From contig OY757939.1 in NCBI GenBank assembly GCA_963585895.1, forward strand, positions 22,426,371 to 22,490,370: a stretch of 64,000 nt of DNA, written 5' to 3'. A program made the position numbers and the translations under genes. Below the pieces are notes generated by a model that saw only the letters and a program-made list of their open reading frames with translations, had not been told where the DNA came from and made no database searches. Source of the DNA: Sepioteuthis lessoniana. Its lineage: Eukaryota; Mollusca; Cephalopoda; Myopsida; Loliginidae. This document shows positions 1-9,454 of the stretch, piece after piece. Within the stretch, counting starts at the first letter, position 1, and each line of letters starts with the position of its first letter.

Positions 1-205
1 TTAATAATTTTTTGATAGGTTTATCAGCGACTACAGAAGAGTTTCTGAGCAGATTCTTGAGATGTTTTTTCCACTTCTATGGTCTTTCTTCTCGGCTGTT
101 AGTTTTTAGTTTTGTCCTTCCATTCACCTTGTTTACTGTCTGCCAAGCTATTCATGATTGTCTGTCATCTATTGGGTTTCTGATTTTATTGATTTGGCCT
201 TGAAT
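1..205 (-). mobile_element. RTE-like LINE fragment, region just before the reverse transcriptase
   Basis: Read on the minus strand, this matches in order the segment at 54896-55080: a GCAGACAGTAAA block (WQTVN-type residues), then a lysine-rich linker and an NLLRN-type block. The frame is broken by stops. It is cut by the window start, so its full extent is unknown. I identify it by homology to the other in-window copy, whose downstream part contains reverse transcriptase motifs. Confidence 0.6.
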
Positions 206-530
206 GTATTCCAATTGCACTTTTTGATATGTGTTAATAATCTCTGGACTTTCTTAAGTTTCTACCTATTGGCATTTGTTAGGTTTCTTTCATTAAATAA
301 GGATGTGACATGTGGGGTTTAAAATTTTTATGAAGGTCAGTGGCTAAGGGCAAGGCTGGGTTGCCGTAAGATGTCTGACTCCATATTTTGGTTATTTTGC
401 TTTACCCCACGTTGACTTGGCCGGTGCAATGCCTTGCCCAAAGAAAGTCCATAAGAAATATACAAAAAGAGAAAGATAGAAGCAGATAAAAGACGAAAAC
501 ATTTCTTTCATACTTTCCTTTATTTACCTG
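206..530. other. No recognisable gene
   Basis: AT-rich sequence with no credible reading frame and no repeat that I can match inside the window. The segment 430-510 is purine-rich. Confidence 0.5.
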
Positions 531-539
531 GTGAATGGA

Positions 540-890
540 CTAACCAACGCTACGTCTAAAGACATAGCGTGGTGCCCAAAACACCAGATAGTAAAAACGG
601 TGTTGTCGGTTCGACGTCACTACCCGAAAAGAGGTGGGTTCACAGAAAACCTGAGTATTTATCTCTCTTTACCGGCTCCAAATTCGCCACTCCAAAATTC
701 TTCTAATTTTGGCGCGACCGCTTCTCATTGGCTACTTTACATTTTATTATTTTTCTTTTTTTTGATTTTAACCGGATGGATGCGTGGAGCCTTATGCTTG
801 GCGACGCATTTATACATTTTGTATCAGGCAGCCGACGAGTCAACATCCGGTTGGGAGTTCTTTGGTAATTCCTAAATCGCCACAGACACA
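540..890. promoter_or_regulatory. GC-richer island with CRE, E2F-like and CCAAT motifs
   Basis: This stands out from its AT-rich surroundings. I see GACGTCAC (CRE-type, about 613-620), TTTTGGCGCG (E2F-like, about 707-716) and an inverted CCAAT box ATTGGCT (about 727-733). Further on are nested inverted repeats: ACCGGATG at 771-778 with CATCCGGT at 844-851, and inside them ATGCGT (780-785) with ACGCAT (804-809). It could be a cellular promoter, or the U3 part of an LTR whose later part lies at 1450-1753. No exon could be attached to it, and the open frame across it has no recognisable domain. Confidence 0.35.
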
Positions 891-1753
891 GTGTCCGGTT
901 AAATACTTGATTATTATGTAAAAATTAAAATTTATGAAATATATGAAAATTAATATGTATATCTCAAAAACAAAAATATCCTTTAAATAAGTATCTTTTT
1001 GTTCAAGGCTTAAATTGACCTAAAAAGCTAGTTGATTGTTCCTAAAGGTCAGTTAAGTGTGAAACAATTGTTTTTGATTTTAAAGGTCAGAAAATTCATT
1101 TAATTTATTTCATTTAAGTTAGTCCACTAACTTCCTCAATCATAAAGATGAAATGGGTCATTTCGTAAAACATATTTTCCTAGTCCTTATCTTAAAGGTC
1201 AATGTCAAAAGGGAGATTTAATTTTTCTCCACCCTAAATAAAGGTGAACTAGGCATGGCTCATCCAGTCAGGTGAGGCTGAGAATTTTTAGTTCAACCTC
1301 ATTGCTCAAAACCTGTTCCAATTGGTCAAAACATCTAAAAAGGGGTTTCCCTATATCTGTAAGATATAATCCTGAACTAGGATTGGCTGATCAATGGAAA
1401 TATGACTCCTAATTGTCTCTTATTGGACAACCAATCAGAAACCTTTTTTAGTCCAGATATTGATCTATAAAAATAGGATGGTAAAACGAACAATCAGAGA
1501 GGATAAGAAAAGGTACCAAAAAGAAACTCAAGACTGCCAAAGAAGCATCCCTTTCATTCTAGACCCGAGGCACTCCGAACAACCTTCAGACTTTACAAAA
1601 ATTCAAAGTCCCAGACTTTAGAGACATTAGTGTCATTCTAACTGCACCTCATCGTCACTCTTCTTCTCTCAATATTATTTCTTCTTCTTTTTGCTTGTTA
1701 TTTATCATCTCATAAACGTGTTTCAATTAAAACCATTTTTGTCATTTGTGAAC
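891..1753 (+). mobile_element. Possible solo LTR (Gypsy-like), uncertain
   Basis: The stretch starts with TGT and ends with ACA. It carries a TATA-like TCTATAAAAATAGG near 1465. A transcript-like, pyrimidine-rich segment follows, ending in ATAAACGTG and AATTAAA motifs just before the terminal ACA. This U3-R-U5 order is what an LTR shows. I found no second LTR, no gag or pol frame, and no clear primer-binding site after 1753. Without a paired copy the limits are guesses. Confidence 0.3.
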
Positions 1754-1964
1754 AATGAGTTTTCTCTATTCTTTGAGTTGCTAGACAATCTAGCCACTCA
1801 TATTACCTGACCATCAAAAGAAGATCCAGCTGGATTGTGTCAACCCCTCTTCGTGGATCTTCCAAAGACAGCGTAGGCACGGAAGGATTTGACAAAGCGA
1901 ACAGTCGGAAGCAAATGTGGTAGTCACAAACAGAACAGCCACAACAAGTACTGTGACTAGAAGG

Positions 1965-2575
1965 ATCCCCCCCCCACCAATGAGTGTTCTGGATATGACA
2001 CTAAACAATCTGATGGTGAGGCTTCAGTGATGCTGGAGCTTTGGGGAATGTGGCCCACCCCTTCATTGCCATTGGTCCCAGGTCAACTCTGGCTCGGAGT
2101 GGTAGCACTAGATAGGGCCCTATCTATGGGTTAAATAGAACTAAACTGCATACTTATGCTAAACTGAATTGTTTAAATTAGAACTGTTTGACTAAACTGA
2201 ATAGCTTGAAATAGAAATGTTTTTGACAGTTAAACTGCATACTTATGTTAAACTGAATTGCTTTAAATGGAACTGTTTTCAACATTGAAACTGTACTTAC
2301 ACTAAACTGAATTGTTTAATATAAAACTATTTTGACATGTAACTGTGTGTAAACAAAATCTATACTTATACTAAACTGAACTGGCTGAATTAGAACTGTT
2401 TGAATAAGCTGAATAGCTTGAAATAGAATTGTTTTTGACAATTAAACTGTGTACTCATACTAAACTGAATTGTTTGAAATTGAACAGATTACTTGTATAA
2501 AAATGGATTTGGCATTAAATAACCTACAAAGGTTGATATGCCATAAAACCCAACCAACCAACCAACAACTTTTTT
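1965..2575 (+). repeat. R-B retroposon, head truncated, complete tail
   Basis: The copy begins at the poly-C part of the R-B head (CCCCCCCACCAATGAGTGT). It runs through the conserved core (GATATGACACTAAAC, then CTCATTGCC/CCACTC-type hairpin sequence) and an AT-rich module region made of repeated CTAAACTGAATTG units. It ends in the hairpin tail TTGGCATTAAATAACC...ATGCCATAAAAC followed by CCAACCAACC. The first 60 bp of the head are missing. Confidence 0.85.
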
Positions 2576-2654
2576 TAGAAAATAATATAAAAGTTGTTAT
2601 ACTTTTCTGATTCTTTAAATCATCTTTAATCCATTGTATTGTAAGCAAAATAAG

Positions 2655-2906
2655 TTTTACCCTATCAGTCTCTAATGTATGACACTAAGCTGGATAAGTG
2701 GGTGAGGCTCCAGTTCTAGAGTTCTAGGGAGAGTGGAGTACTCCTTCATTGCCATTACTCCAAGGTCCACTCTGATCCGGAGTGGTAGTACTTTTTGGGG
2801 TCCCATCTATGCATCAAATAGATCGTTTAAGAAAAAAATAATTGAAACCATATAACTGTTGGCAAATTATTAGTGTTAGATAGGAATACTTGAAACTATA
2901 TAACCA
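2655..2906 (+). repeat. R-B2 core, host for the next R-B copy
   Basis: Older relative of R-B with the variant core: GTATGACACTAAGC, GAGGCTCCAGTTCTAGAG, CCATTACTCC, GTCCACTCTGATCCGGAG and TCCCATCTATG. The AT-rich 3' part starts after 2840 and is interrupted at 2907 by a full R-B insertion. The host sequence resumes at 3499. Confidence 0.75.
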
Positions 2907-3484
2907 CATTGACCAGTCAGCTGGGGCTGTAGAATACACTGACTGCACCTCTGCAGAGGGGTAAGACCCCCGCCCCTAGTAAGTGTCCTGAATATGACAA
3001 TAAACAATCTGATGGTGAGGTTCCAGCAATGCTGGAGCTTTGGGGAATGTGGAGTACCCCTTCATTGCCATTGCTCCCAGGTCCACTCTGGCCCGGAGTG
3101 GTAGCACCTGATAGGGCTCTATCTATGGGTTAAATAGAATTAACAGCATACTTATGCTAAAATGAATTGTTTGAGTAAAACTGAATAGTTTGAAATAGAA
3201 ATGACTTTTACAATTAAACCGTACTTACATTTAAACTACGTGCTTATGCTTAACCGAATTATTTCAAATAGAACTGTTTTTCGACATTAAAACTGTATTT
3301 ACACTTAACCGAATTGTTACATACAATTGCTTGAATAGTTAGAAATGGAAATGTTTTTGACCATTAAACTGTGTACTTATGCTAAACTGAATTGTTTTAA
3401 ATAGAACAGATTATTTACATAAAAATGGATTTGGCGTTAAACAAAGGTTGATATGTCATAAAACCCAACAAACCAAAGCAAACC
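2907..3484 (+). repeat. R-B retroposon, full length (578 bp) with TSD
   Basis: Complete copy: head GACCAGTCAGCTGGGGC, core, AT-rich modules and hairpin tail GGCGTTAAACAAAGG...ATGTCATAAAAC, then CCAA-type repeats. The 14-bp TSD AAACTATATAACCA is at 2893-2906 and again at 3485-3498. It has the same length as the copy at 48576 and is within 2 bp of the one at 46860, so it belongs to a young, uniform subfamily. Confidence 0.9.
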
Positions 3485-3626
3485 AAACTATATAACCATA
3501 TACAAACAAATGATATAAACATTATTTTTTGCCAAAGTATTGATATATTGTAAGTAAAAGGAAATAAGTTTTTACCTTATCAGTATCCCAAGTGTATCTA
3601 ATAGTGAAGTTCCAGTTCTGAAGATC

Positions 3627-3720
3627 TGGTTGGTTACTCAGTTGGTTGGTTGGTTGGTTCTATTTTATGGCATATCAATCCTTGTAGGTTATTTAATGCC
3701 AAATCCTGTTTATACGTATT
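3627..3720 (-). repeat. R-A/R-B 3' tail, isolated
   Basis: Minus-strand tail only: GGTTGGTTGGTTGG, then ATGGCATATCAATCC...AGGTTATTTAATGCCAAATCC. This is the LINE-type 3' hairpin without the rest of an element, as expected from strong 5' truncation during reverse transcription. Confidence 0.75.
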
Positions 3721-3798
3721 TATTAAATATATATGATTTCTAAAAAAATAGTTTGTTGGTAACATTTTAAACAAGCCAGAGCTCATTTGTTTGCATAC

Positions 3799-4400
3799 AT
3801 CATTATCATCATCATCATGTCGTGCCACTAGCACGGATATCCCTGACCCTCTCTTGCCACTTTTCCCTATCGTTCATCACCTCTGCCAGGTCTTCAGGGC
3901 TACATCCCGTATCCTCACATAACTGCTGTATGTATGTTCTAGCTAGTCATCCTGCTTTTGCTCAGCCATATGTAGGGGTCCATAGGAGTACATCACTTAT
4001 GAGCTTGTCTCTGCTTCTCCAGCAGTGTCCTGCATGTCTGGTTTGTCTAACTTGTATAGTTTTCGTGATGGGAGGCTTTTGCTCAGCTATATGTAGGAGT
4101 CCATAGGGGTACATCACTTATGAGCTCATCTCTGCTTCTCCAGCAGTGTCCTGTGTGTCTGGTTCGTCTAACTTGGATAGTTTTCGTGATGGGAGGCAGG
4201 TGGCCGTATAGTTGGTGCTTTGTGGGGTGTTGTCACCAGGACTTATTCAATATTGCTCGCAACATTCTTATGTAATTGTCATCTAGCTTCTTCTCCAGCC
4301 ATTTTGTTAGCGTCCAAGTGGTGCATCTATACAGCAGTATCGACACGACCGTTGCCTGGAAGAAACTGCGTTTCATTTTATTGGTCAGGTTTGATTTCCA
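3799..4400 (-). mobile_element. RTE-like LINE, 3' end with internal 121-bp duplication
   Basis: On the minus strand this encodes the C-terminal region after the reverse transcriptase, homologous to the long frame at 37627-38157. It ends at an ATC/CAT microsatellite at 3799-3821. The block 3954-4074 is repeated almost exactly at 4075-4195. Because 121 is not a multiple of three, the duplication also breaks the frame. The copy is dead. Confidence 0.85.
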
Positions 4401-4499
4401 TATGATCAAAATGATTTAAAGTATTGCTATTTAACACTAATAATTCTATAATACATTATTCATTCATTTTCACACAGTTAAATAGTTTTGATTATAGAA

Positions 4500-4740
4500 A
4501 ATGATGAAATATTTCTATTTGACTCATTGATGGCACCCTAACAGGCACTACCACTCGAGGTCAGAGTGGACCTGGGAATAATGGTAATGAAGGAGTACTC
4601 CACATTCCACAAAGCTCCAGGATTGGAGCTCACCATCAAATGGTTTCATGTCATATTTAGGACCTCTGTTGGAGGGGGTGGTCTTACCGCACTGCAAGGA
4701 TGCAGTCTTTAGTCCCCAGTTAATTGGGTTGGGTTGGTTG
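4500..4740 (-). repeat. R-B/R-B2 core and head
   Basis: Minus-strand core: CCACTCGAGGTCAGAGTGG (the conserved hairpin), TGAAGGAGTACTCC, CTCCAGGATTGGAGC, and the G-rich complement of the head's C-run near 4672. It ends at CCCCAGTTAATTGGG. The 3' AT-rich part lies on the left (about 4400-4500) and is eroded. Confidence 0.75.
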
Positions 4741-4834
4741 GTGGGTTAAACCATTACATTACAAATTATTGATATTAGATAGGAATACTTAATTAAAGAT
4801 TAATAATTTTCAGCAAATTAATATTATCATTATT

Positions 4835-5325
4835 ATTTACTCCTTTAGAGTTTTTCACATCAGTGTTAGCTGATGGTTTTTCACTGGAGTTTGAGTGACA
4901 GCAAGTCTCCTCAAGTCTCCAGGACTCGTCTCAGTATTCTGGCCGTTCTTAGCAATGCTGTCACTTGGATAGTCTCTACCCGTCCGCCAACTTCCAAGTT
5001 CTCCAGGCCTTTTAATAATCCTTTAGTTATTGTGCCTAACACACCAATCACAATTGGCACAATCGTTACTTTCATGTTCCACAGTTTTTTCAATTCTCTA
5101 GCAAGGTCGAGGTACTTATCCTTCTTTTCACTTTCCTTCAGATTTATTCTGTGGTCCGCCGGGACAGCAAAGTCTACAATTTTGCAGGTTCTCTTTTTTT
5201 TTGCTGATTATTATAAGGTCTAGTCTTCTAGCCGGGATTAGGTGATCTGTTTGTATGTTAAAGTCCCATAGGAATTTATGCAAGTCATTTTCTAGGACAG
5301 GTGCCGGGTTGTGCATATACCATTT
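4835..5325 (-). mobile_element. LINE fragment with restriction-like endonuclease domain (R2/NeSL/CRE-like)
   Basis: The minus strand encodes a conserved block in two overlapping frames joined by a frameshift near 5110-5130. It has HLIPARRLDLIIISKKK, then a CRLCCPGGP-type stretch degraded from a VDFAVPADH-type motif, then KDKYLDLARELKKLWNMK, TIVPIVIGVLGT and RVETIQVTALLRTARILRR. This order matches the C-terminal PD-(D/E)xK-like endonuclease region of site-specific non-LTR elements; assignment to that group is from memory of the motif. ATT-type microsatellites border the fragment at both ends. Stops and the frameshift show it is inactive. Confidence 0.7.
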
Positions 5326-5369
5326 TATCATTATTATTATCATTATTATTATTATTGTTATTATTACAA

Positions 5370-5585
5370 TTGAATAGAAAGTTAGTTAAAACCCTATAAC
5401 TGTGTGAACATTATTTGTATTAAGTATAGTTGTTAAAATTATTTTCACATGATTTTTGTTGCTATATAGGGATAATCTCTTGAAACCATGTCATTGCTTA
5501 CAAAAAAAGATTTAAAAAAGAGACTAACTTTGGCAATGAAGGTTGACATGCCATAAAACCACCCACCCAGCCAACCAACCAACAA
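5370..5585 (+). repeat. R-B2 3' part and tail
   Basis: AT-rich modules (CCCTATAACTGTGTG, CTTGAAACCATGTC) are followed by a worn hairpin tail, TTTGGCAATGAAGGTTGACA...TGCCATAAAACC, and CCACCCA/CCAACCAACC repeats. The head is absent. Confidence 0.7.
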
Positions 5586-5721
5586 ACCAATCCTGAGAAC
5601 CCAAACTACACCACAAATCCCTATTATAGAAAATACTATCCAAAGTAACTGATCTATAATTTGAAACCTAGAAATGAAATATCACAAAAAAAAAAGACAA
5701 ATGCAGAAATAATATGACATG

Positions 5722-6130
5722 AGGGTCAATCAATAAAATAAGTGAAATATTGTCTAAATATTTGGTAATAGAAAGCATTATTTACAGTTTCAACCTTTTC
5801 ATGAAAAAGATGGGTCTTAGACTTGACTGTTTAATTTTCAGTCTATGGAATTATAAAGAATGCACTTTTTACAGTTTCACCTTTTTCAAGGAAAAGATGG
5901 GTCTTAGATGTTGAACTGTTTAATGTTCGGTCTATGGGATTATAAAAAAAGCACTTTTTAAAGGTTCACCCTTTTCAAGAAAAAGATGGGTTTAAGATGT
6001 TGATTGTTTAAGGTTTGGTCTATAGGATTATAAAGAAAACACTTTTTACAGGTTTCCTTTTTTCAAGAAAAAGATTGGTTTAAGATGTTGACTGTTTAAC
6101 GTTCAGTCTATGGGATTATAAAGAAGCATT
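5722..6130 (+). repeat. 88-bp minisatellite, four units, grown from a mariner end
   Basis: Four tandem units start near 5775, 5862, 5951 and 6039 (spacings 87, 89 and 88; the last ends near 6125). Each unit begins GCA(C)TTTTTACAG, passes TTTCAAG(G)AAAAGATGGG, and ends CTATGGGATTATAAAGAA. Just before the array, GGGTCAATCAATAAAATAAG resembles the terminal repeat of the mariner copy at 6275. The first half of each unit resembles the sub-terminal DNA of that copy at about 6330-6365. Confidence 0.85.
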
Positions 6131-6204
6131 GTATTAAGTGCATTGACAAAGTAGGTTAGAGTGATATTTACTATAAATACTTTATAATCCTTTTAGGATT
6201 ATTC

Positions 6205-6230
6205 ATGTACACACACACGCACACACACAC

Positions 6231-6270
<40 letters not shown>
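6205..6270. repeat. CA/TA microsatellite
   Basis: (CA)n passes into (TA)n with two interruptions. It abuts the mariner-like terminal repeat at 6275. Confidence 0.95.
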
Positions 6271-6273
<3 letters not shown>

Positions 6274-6274
6274 C

Positions 6275-6819
6275 AAAGGTCATTCAATAAATAAGGTGAA
6301 TTTTGTCTCGGAAGTTGGCAATGGGAAGCACTTTTTACAGTTACTCCTTTTCCAAGGAAAACAATGATGATGGATCCTATCATATTCCAGAAGACTGTCA
6401 GCATTCCCTTTCTTTACTAATCACTGCACCCAGAACTTTTATTTTTACTGGAGAGTCAGTGTGTTTCTACTCCATGCACTGTCTTTTCAACACAGGCTTC
6501 TAGTTTCAAACCCATGTTTAGCCTATTTGTAAACATTTTTTAAGTAAAACATATTTCTCTGAACACATTAGAGATCCTTCTATAAATTTCACATGGTTTG
6601 CACTTCTCAGCTCGCAAAAATTTGAAGATAGACCTCTGTTTAAGCCTGAAGTACTCTGTTTGCTTTACCTGAAAACAAATATTTATGCAAGATTAAAATA
6701 ATTTTTGCCATAAACCAATTCCAAAGAATGCAGAGTTTACATTTAAGGAAAAACTTTCTGAAAAAATAATTCATTTTGCCTTTTTGAAAAAGCTTCCCAA
6801 ATTTATTGAATAACCCTAG
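6275..6819 (-). mobile_element. Mariner-like element, decayed, both terminal repeats
   Basis: Terminal repeats: AAAGGTCATTCAATAAATA on the left and its inverse TTTATTGAATAACC on the right. The minus strand near 6530-6640 resembles the HTH-coding region of the related copy at 45241 (a CKLCEI-type motif), but no frame is open. Its length of 545 bp against about 1.3 kb for an intact mariner shows internal deletion. Confidence 0.65.
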
Positions 6820-6894
6820 AATTATTTGTTGTGCCTGGTCTTCAACTCATTTTTTTTCTAGTTATGTGATTAATCGTTTTACCTCTATCTTCAC

Positions 6895-7135
6895 GGAGGT
6901 GTCCTCATGGTGTAATGGTTAAAGCGATGGACTGCTAAATCGTAGTGAGTGAGTTCATACTCCAGTCACGCTATTATGTTCATTTTCGGACAAATACCCT
7001 TGCGAAAAGTATGAACCCTCTTATCCTCCCAGCTATGGGTTAAATAGTACCACTACTGTTCTTCTAGGATAATAGCTTTAGCATTAAATAACCTACAGGG
7101 GTTGATGTACCATTAAAACAAAGAAACCAAACCAA
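6895..7135 (+). repeat. R-A SINE, full length (241 bp) with TSD
   Basis: The tRNA-derived head has an A box in TGGTGTAATGGTTAAAGC and a B box at GAGTTCATACTCC. The body has CTATTATGTTCA, TCCTCCCAGCTATGGG and TACCACTACTGTTCTTCTAGG. The tail TTTAGCATTAAATAACC...GTTGATGTACCATTAAAAC is the LINE-type hairpin. The 14-bp TSD ACCTCTATCTTCAC is at 6881-6894 and 7136-7149. Confidence 0.92.
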
Positions 7136-7203
7136 ACCTCTATCTTCACATAACCTACACTTGCCATTCTGTTGTGTATTATCAGTTTTTGCTTTGATAT
7201 AAG

Positions 7204-7442
7204 GTTTGGTTTCTTTGTTTAATGGCATATCAACCCCATGTAGGTTATTTAATGCCAATGCTATTCTCCTAGAAGAACAGTAGTGGTACTATTTAACCCA
7301 TAGCTGGGAGGATAAGGGAGTTCATACCTTTCCCAAGTGTATTTGCCCGAAAGTGAACGTAATAGCGCGACTGGAGTACGAACTCGCTTACTACAATTCC
7401 GCAGTCCATCGCTTTAACCATTACACCACAAGGACACCCCCC
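7204..7442 (-). repeat. R-A SINE, full length, inverted partner of the previous copy
   Basis: Complete minus-strand copy with the same boxes and tail. TSD TGCTTTGATATAAG at 7190-7203 and 7443-7456. It faces the copy at 6895-7135 tail to tail, with 68 bp between the two bodies. Transcribed together they would form an almost 240-bp hairpin. Confidence 0.92.
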
Positions 7443-7456
7443 TGCTTTGATATAAG

Positions 7457-7633
7457 TAGTAAAGTTGGCGACCGTAGTTGAGGATGACCCAAAGGCTCCC
7501 TTTTCGATAGCTATTACACCAAAGTGTAGGGGAGGGTGCTACTTCTTTCCCTGGATTACTCCACTTTACCCTTGATCCTTTCCTTATAATGCTGAGTTCT
7601 AAGCAAGGTAGCATCAAGTACCATTTTTTGAGT
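7457..7633 (-). repeat. R-D SINE, tRNA head truncated
   Basis: Minus-strand R-D body: TAAAGTTGGCGACCGTAG, CCAAAGGCTCCCTTTTCG, GTGTAGGGGAGGG, CCACTTTACCCTTGATCC and AAGCAAGGTAG. It stops before the tRNA-derived part. The R-A copy at 7204-7442 inserted next to its 3' end. Confidence 0.85.
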
Positions 7634-9238
7634 CTAACTCAGAATATTCAGTAGAAAACAACAGAACAACTCAATTAATATAAGACATTTAATTGTACAC
7701 AATACAAGTTGGAACTGAGTTCCGACGCTGGGTTATACAAGAGTCACATACATTCAAGGAAATGTGGAAAGGAAATGTAGAAGAATATGGAGTATTTTAG
7801 TGAGGGATCTTACCATTCTATTCTTGATAGTGTCAGCATATTCTAAGCACTTCCGACAGGGCAAAATTATATTCTAAGTTAAAATCATTCTTCTACAATT
7901 AATGTATTAATATTTTAATACATCAGTGTATTTACAGAAAAGTGCACAATCAGTTTTGTTGTATATAAAATGCACCAACAGCTAGACTATTTTTGGAACT
8001 ATCACTTCAGCAGATGCTTTTGTTAGGTTGCGTAAAGTTATCAGATGAACGTTTTGTAGCCAATTGTATTTTGCAGAAACATTAAAATAAGAGTACAATA
8101 CAGATATTTAGCTGTGTTTATAGACAAAATGCAATGGTGCCAAAGTCTGAGGGAGAAGAGCGACACAGAATACGAATGTGTATCTAAAGTGCTCCCAAAG
8201 GAGATCCTGGTTTTGTACATACAAACTTTGATGAACAAATATACAAACAGAAAAGTCCATTCAGCAAAAGCATGGAAACCACTTTCATTTCCCAGGCCTG
8301 GAATATAGACAAGAAAGGTTATATGTGCTCTACATGAAGGAGCAAACTACCATGTCTGCTCTTCTCAACTCCTGTTCATGAAAGAGGCAGAATCCTTAGT
8401 TCACCTTGTTATATGACCAAAAAAGACTTGTGATATGGAAGAGTTCCTCAAATACTGTGACAAGGGAGACCATTCTGTTTAGTCTCCCAACAAGTTCTTA
8501 TGATGTTGTTTTATACTGCTATTAAAAGAGATTCAGTTTCTCCCTTGACATTTCTCTTTCTTAGTCATGTCCAGGTCTTTTCATGTGCAGTTTCACCTGC
8601 CAACTAATCAGAAATCTGATAAACAAACATTTCTTGCTCAAAACTTTTTATAGACTAAAACTTAACAGCAAAAAGAGATATAGATACATAAGATACGTTC
8701 AAAAGCTGTGTAAGATAGAAACAAACAATGAATGAAGCATCAATTTTCTTCAATATAGTTCTGTAATGAATAGAAAAAAGAAAAAGAAAATATATAAAAT
8801 AAAAGTAAGTTCAAAAGTGTGGAAGTTTTCAGAACCCCCTGACAGGAAGTTGGAACTATGCATGCCTGAAGATGGACTGATGGGCACAAGAAAGAAACCC
8901 TGTTCCCTTTTCAGCAGTGATCATTGAATTGGAAACTAGTGGAAAACCATGTGTCCACTTTGCGGCACGCTGGTTCACTTTTCCATCAGTAGCAGCTGTC
9001 TCCGCTAACAGCAGCCGATATTAAAAGCACCAAATGGACTTATCACCCACGACTAAAAACACTGAATTTGGACATATCAATCCCAAAAAGACTCATAAAT
9101 TTCAAAACCTGATTTGAGAGAAATGGCAGTTCTGACATAGTCCTGAAAGATATTCCTCTCTACAGAGGAGCCATATGAAAACCAAAAAAAAATAAAGTTG
9201 AAATCCAAAAGATATCTCTTCTCTCTACCTCCTTCCTT
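7634..9238. other. Low-repeat stretch without recognisable gene
   Basis: About 1.6 kb without any of the window's repeat families. Short open frames on both strands near 8041-8308 have no recognisable domain, no splice context and average composition. It could be unique intergenic DNA or an untranslated region of a gene outside the window. I see nothing that decides. Confidence 0.45.
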
Positions 9239-9239
9239 T

Positions 9240-9442
9240 TCTTCTTTTAAAACCGTATTTACACTTGACTGAATTATTACATATAACTGCTTGAATAGTT
9301 TGAAATGGAAATGTTTTTGACAATTAAACTGCGTACTTATGCTAAACTGAACTGTTTTCAATAGAACAGATTATTTACATAAAAATGGATTGGCGTTAAA
9401 TAACCTACAAAGGTTGATATGCCATAAAACCAAACCAAACTT
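9240..9442 (+). repeat. R-B 3' part and tail
   Basis: AT-rich modules (CTGAATTATTACATATAACTG, GCTAAACTGAACTG) then TTGGCGTTAAATAACC...TATGCCATAAAACC. Head and core are lacking: a 5'-truncated copy. Confidence 0.85.
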
Positions 9443-9454
9443 TACATACAAATA

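Noticed and set aside
4873-5223. 116-codon plus-strand frame
   Set aside because: Shadow of the minus-strand LINE endonuclease fragment.
6900-6970. A functional tRNA gene in the R-A head
   Set aside because: No acceptor-stem pairing, no proper anticodon arm, and the sequence recurs with the same 3' body: it is a SINE head.
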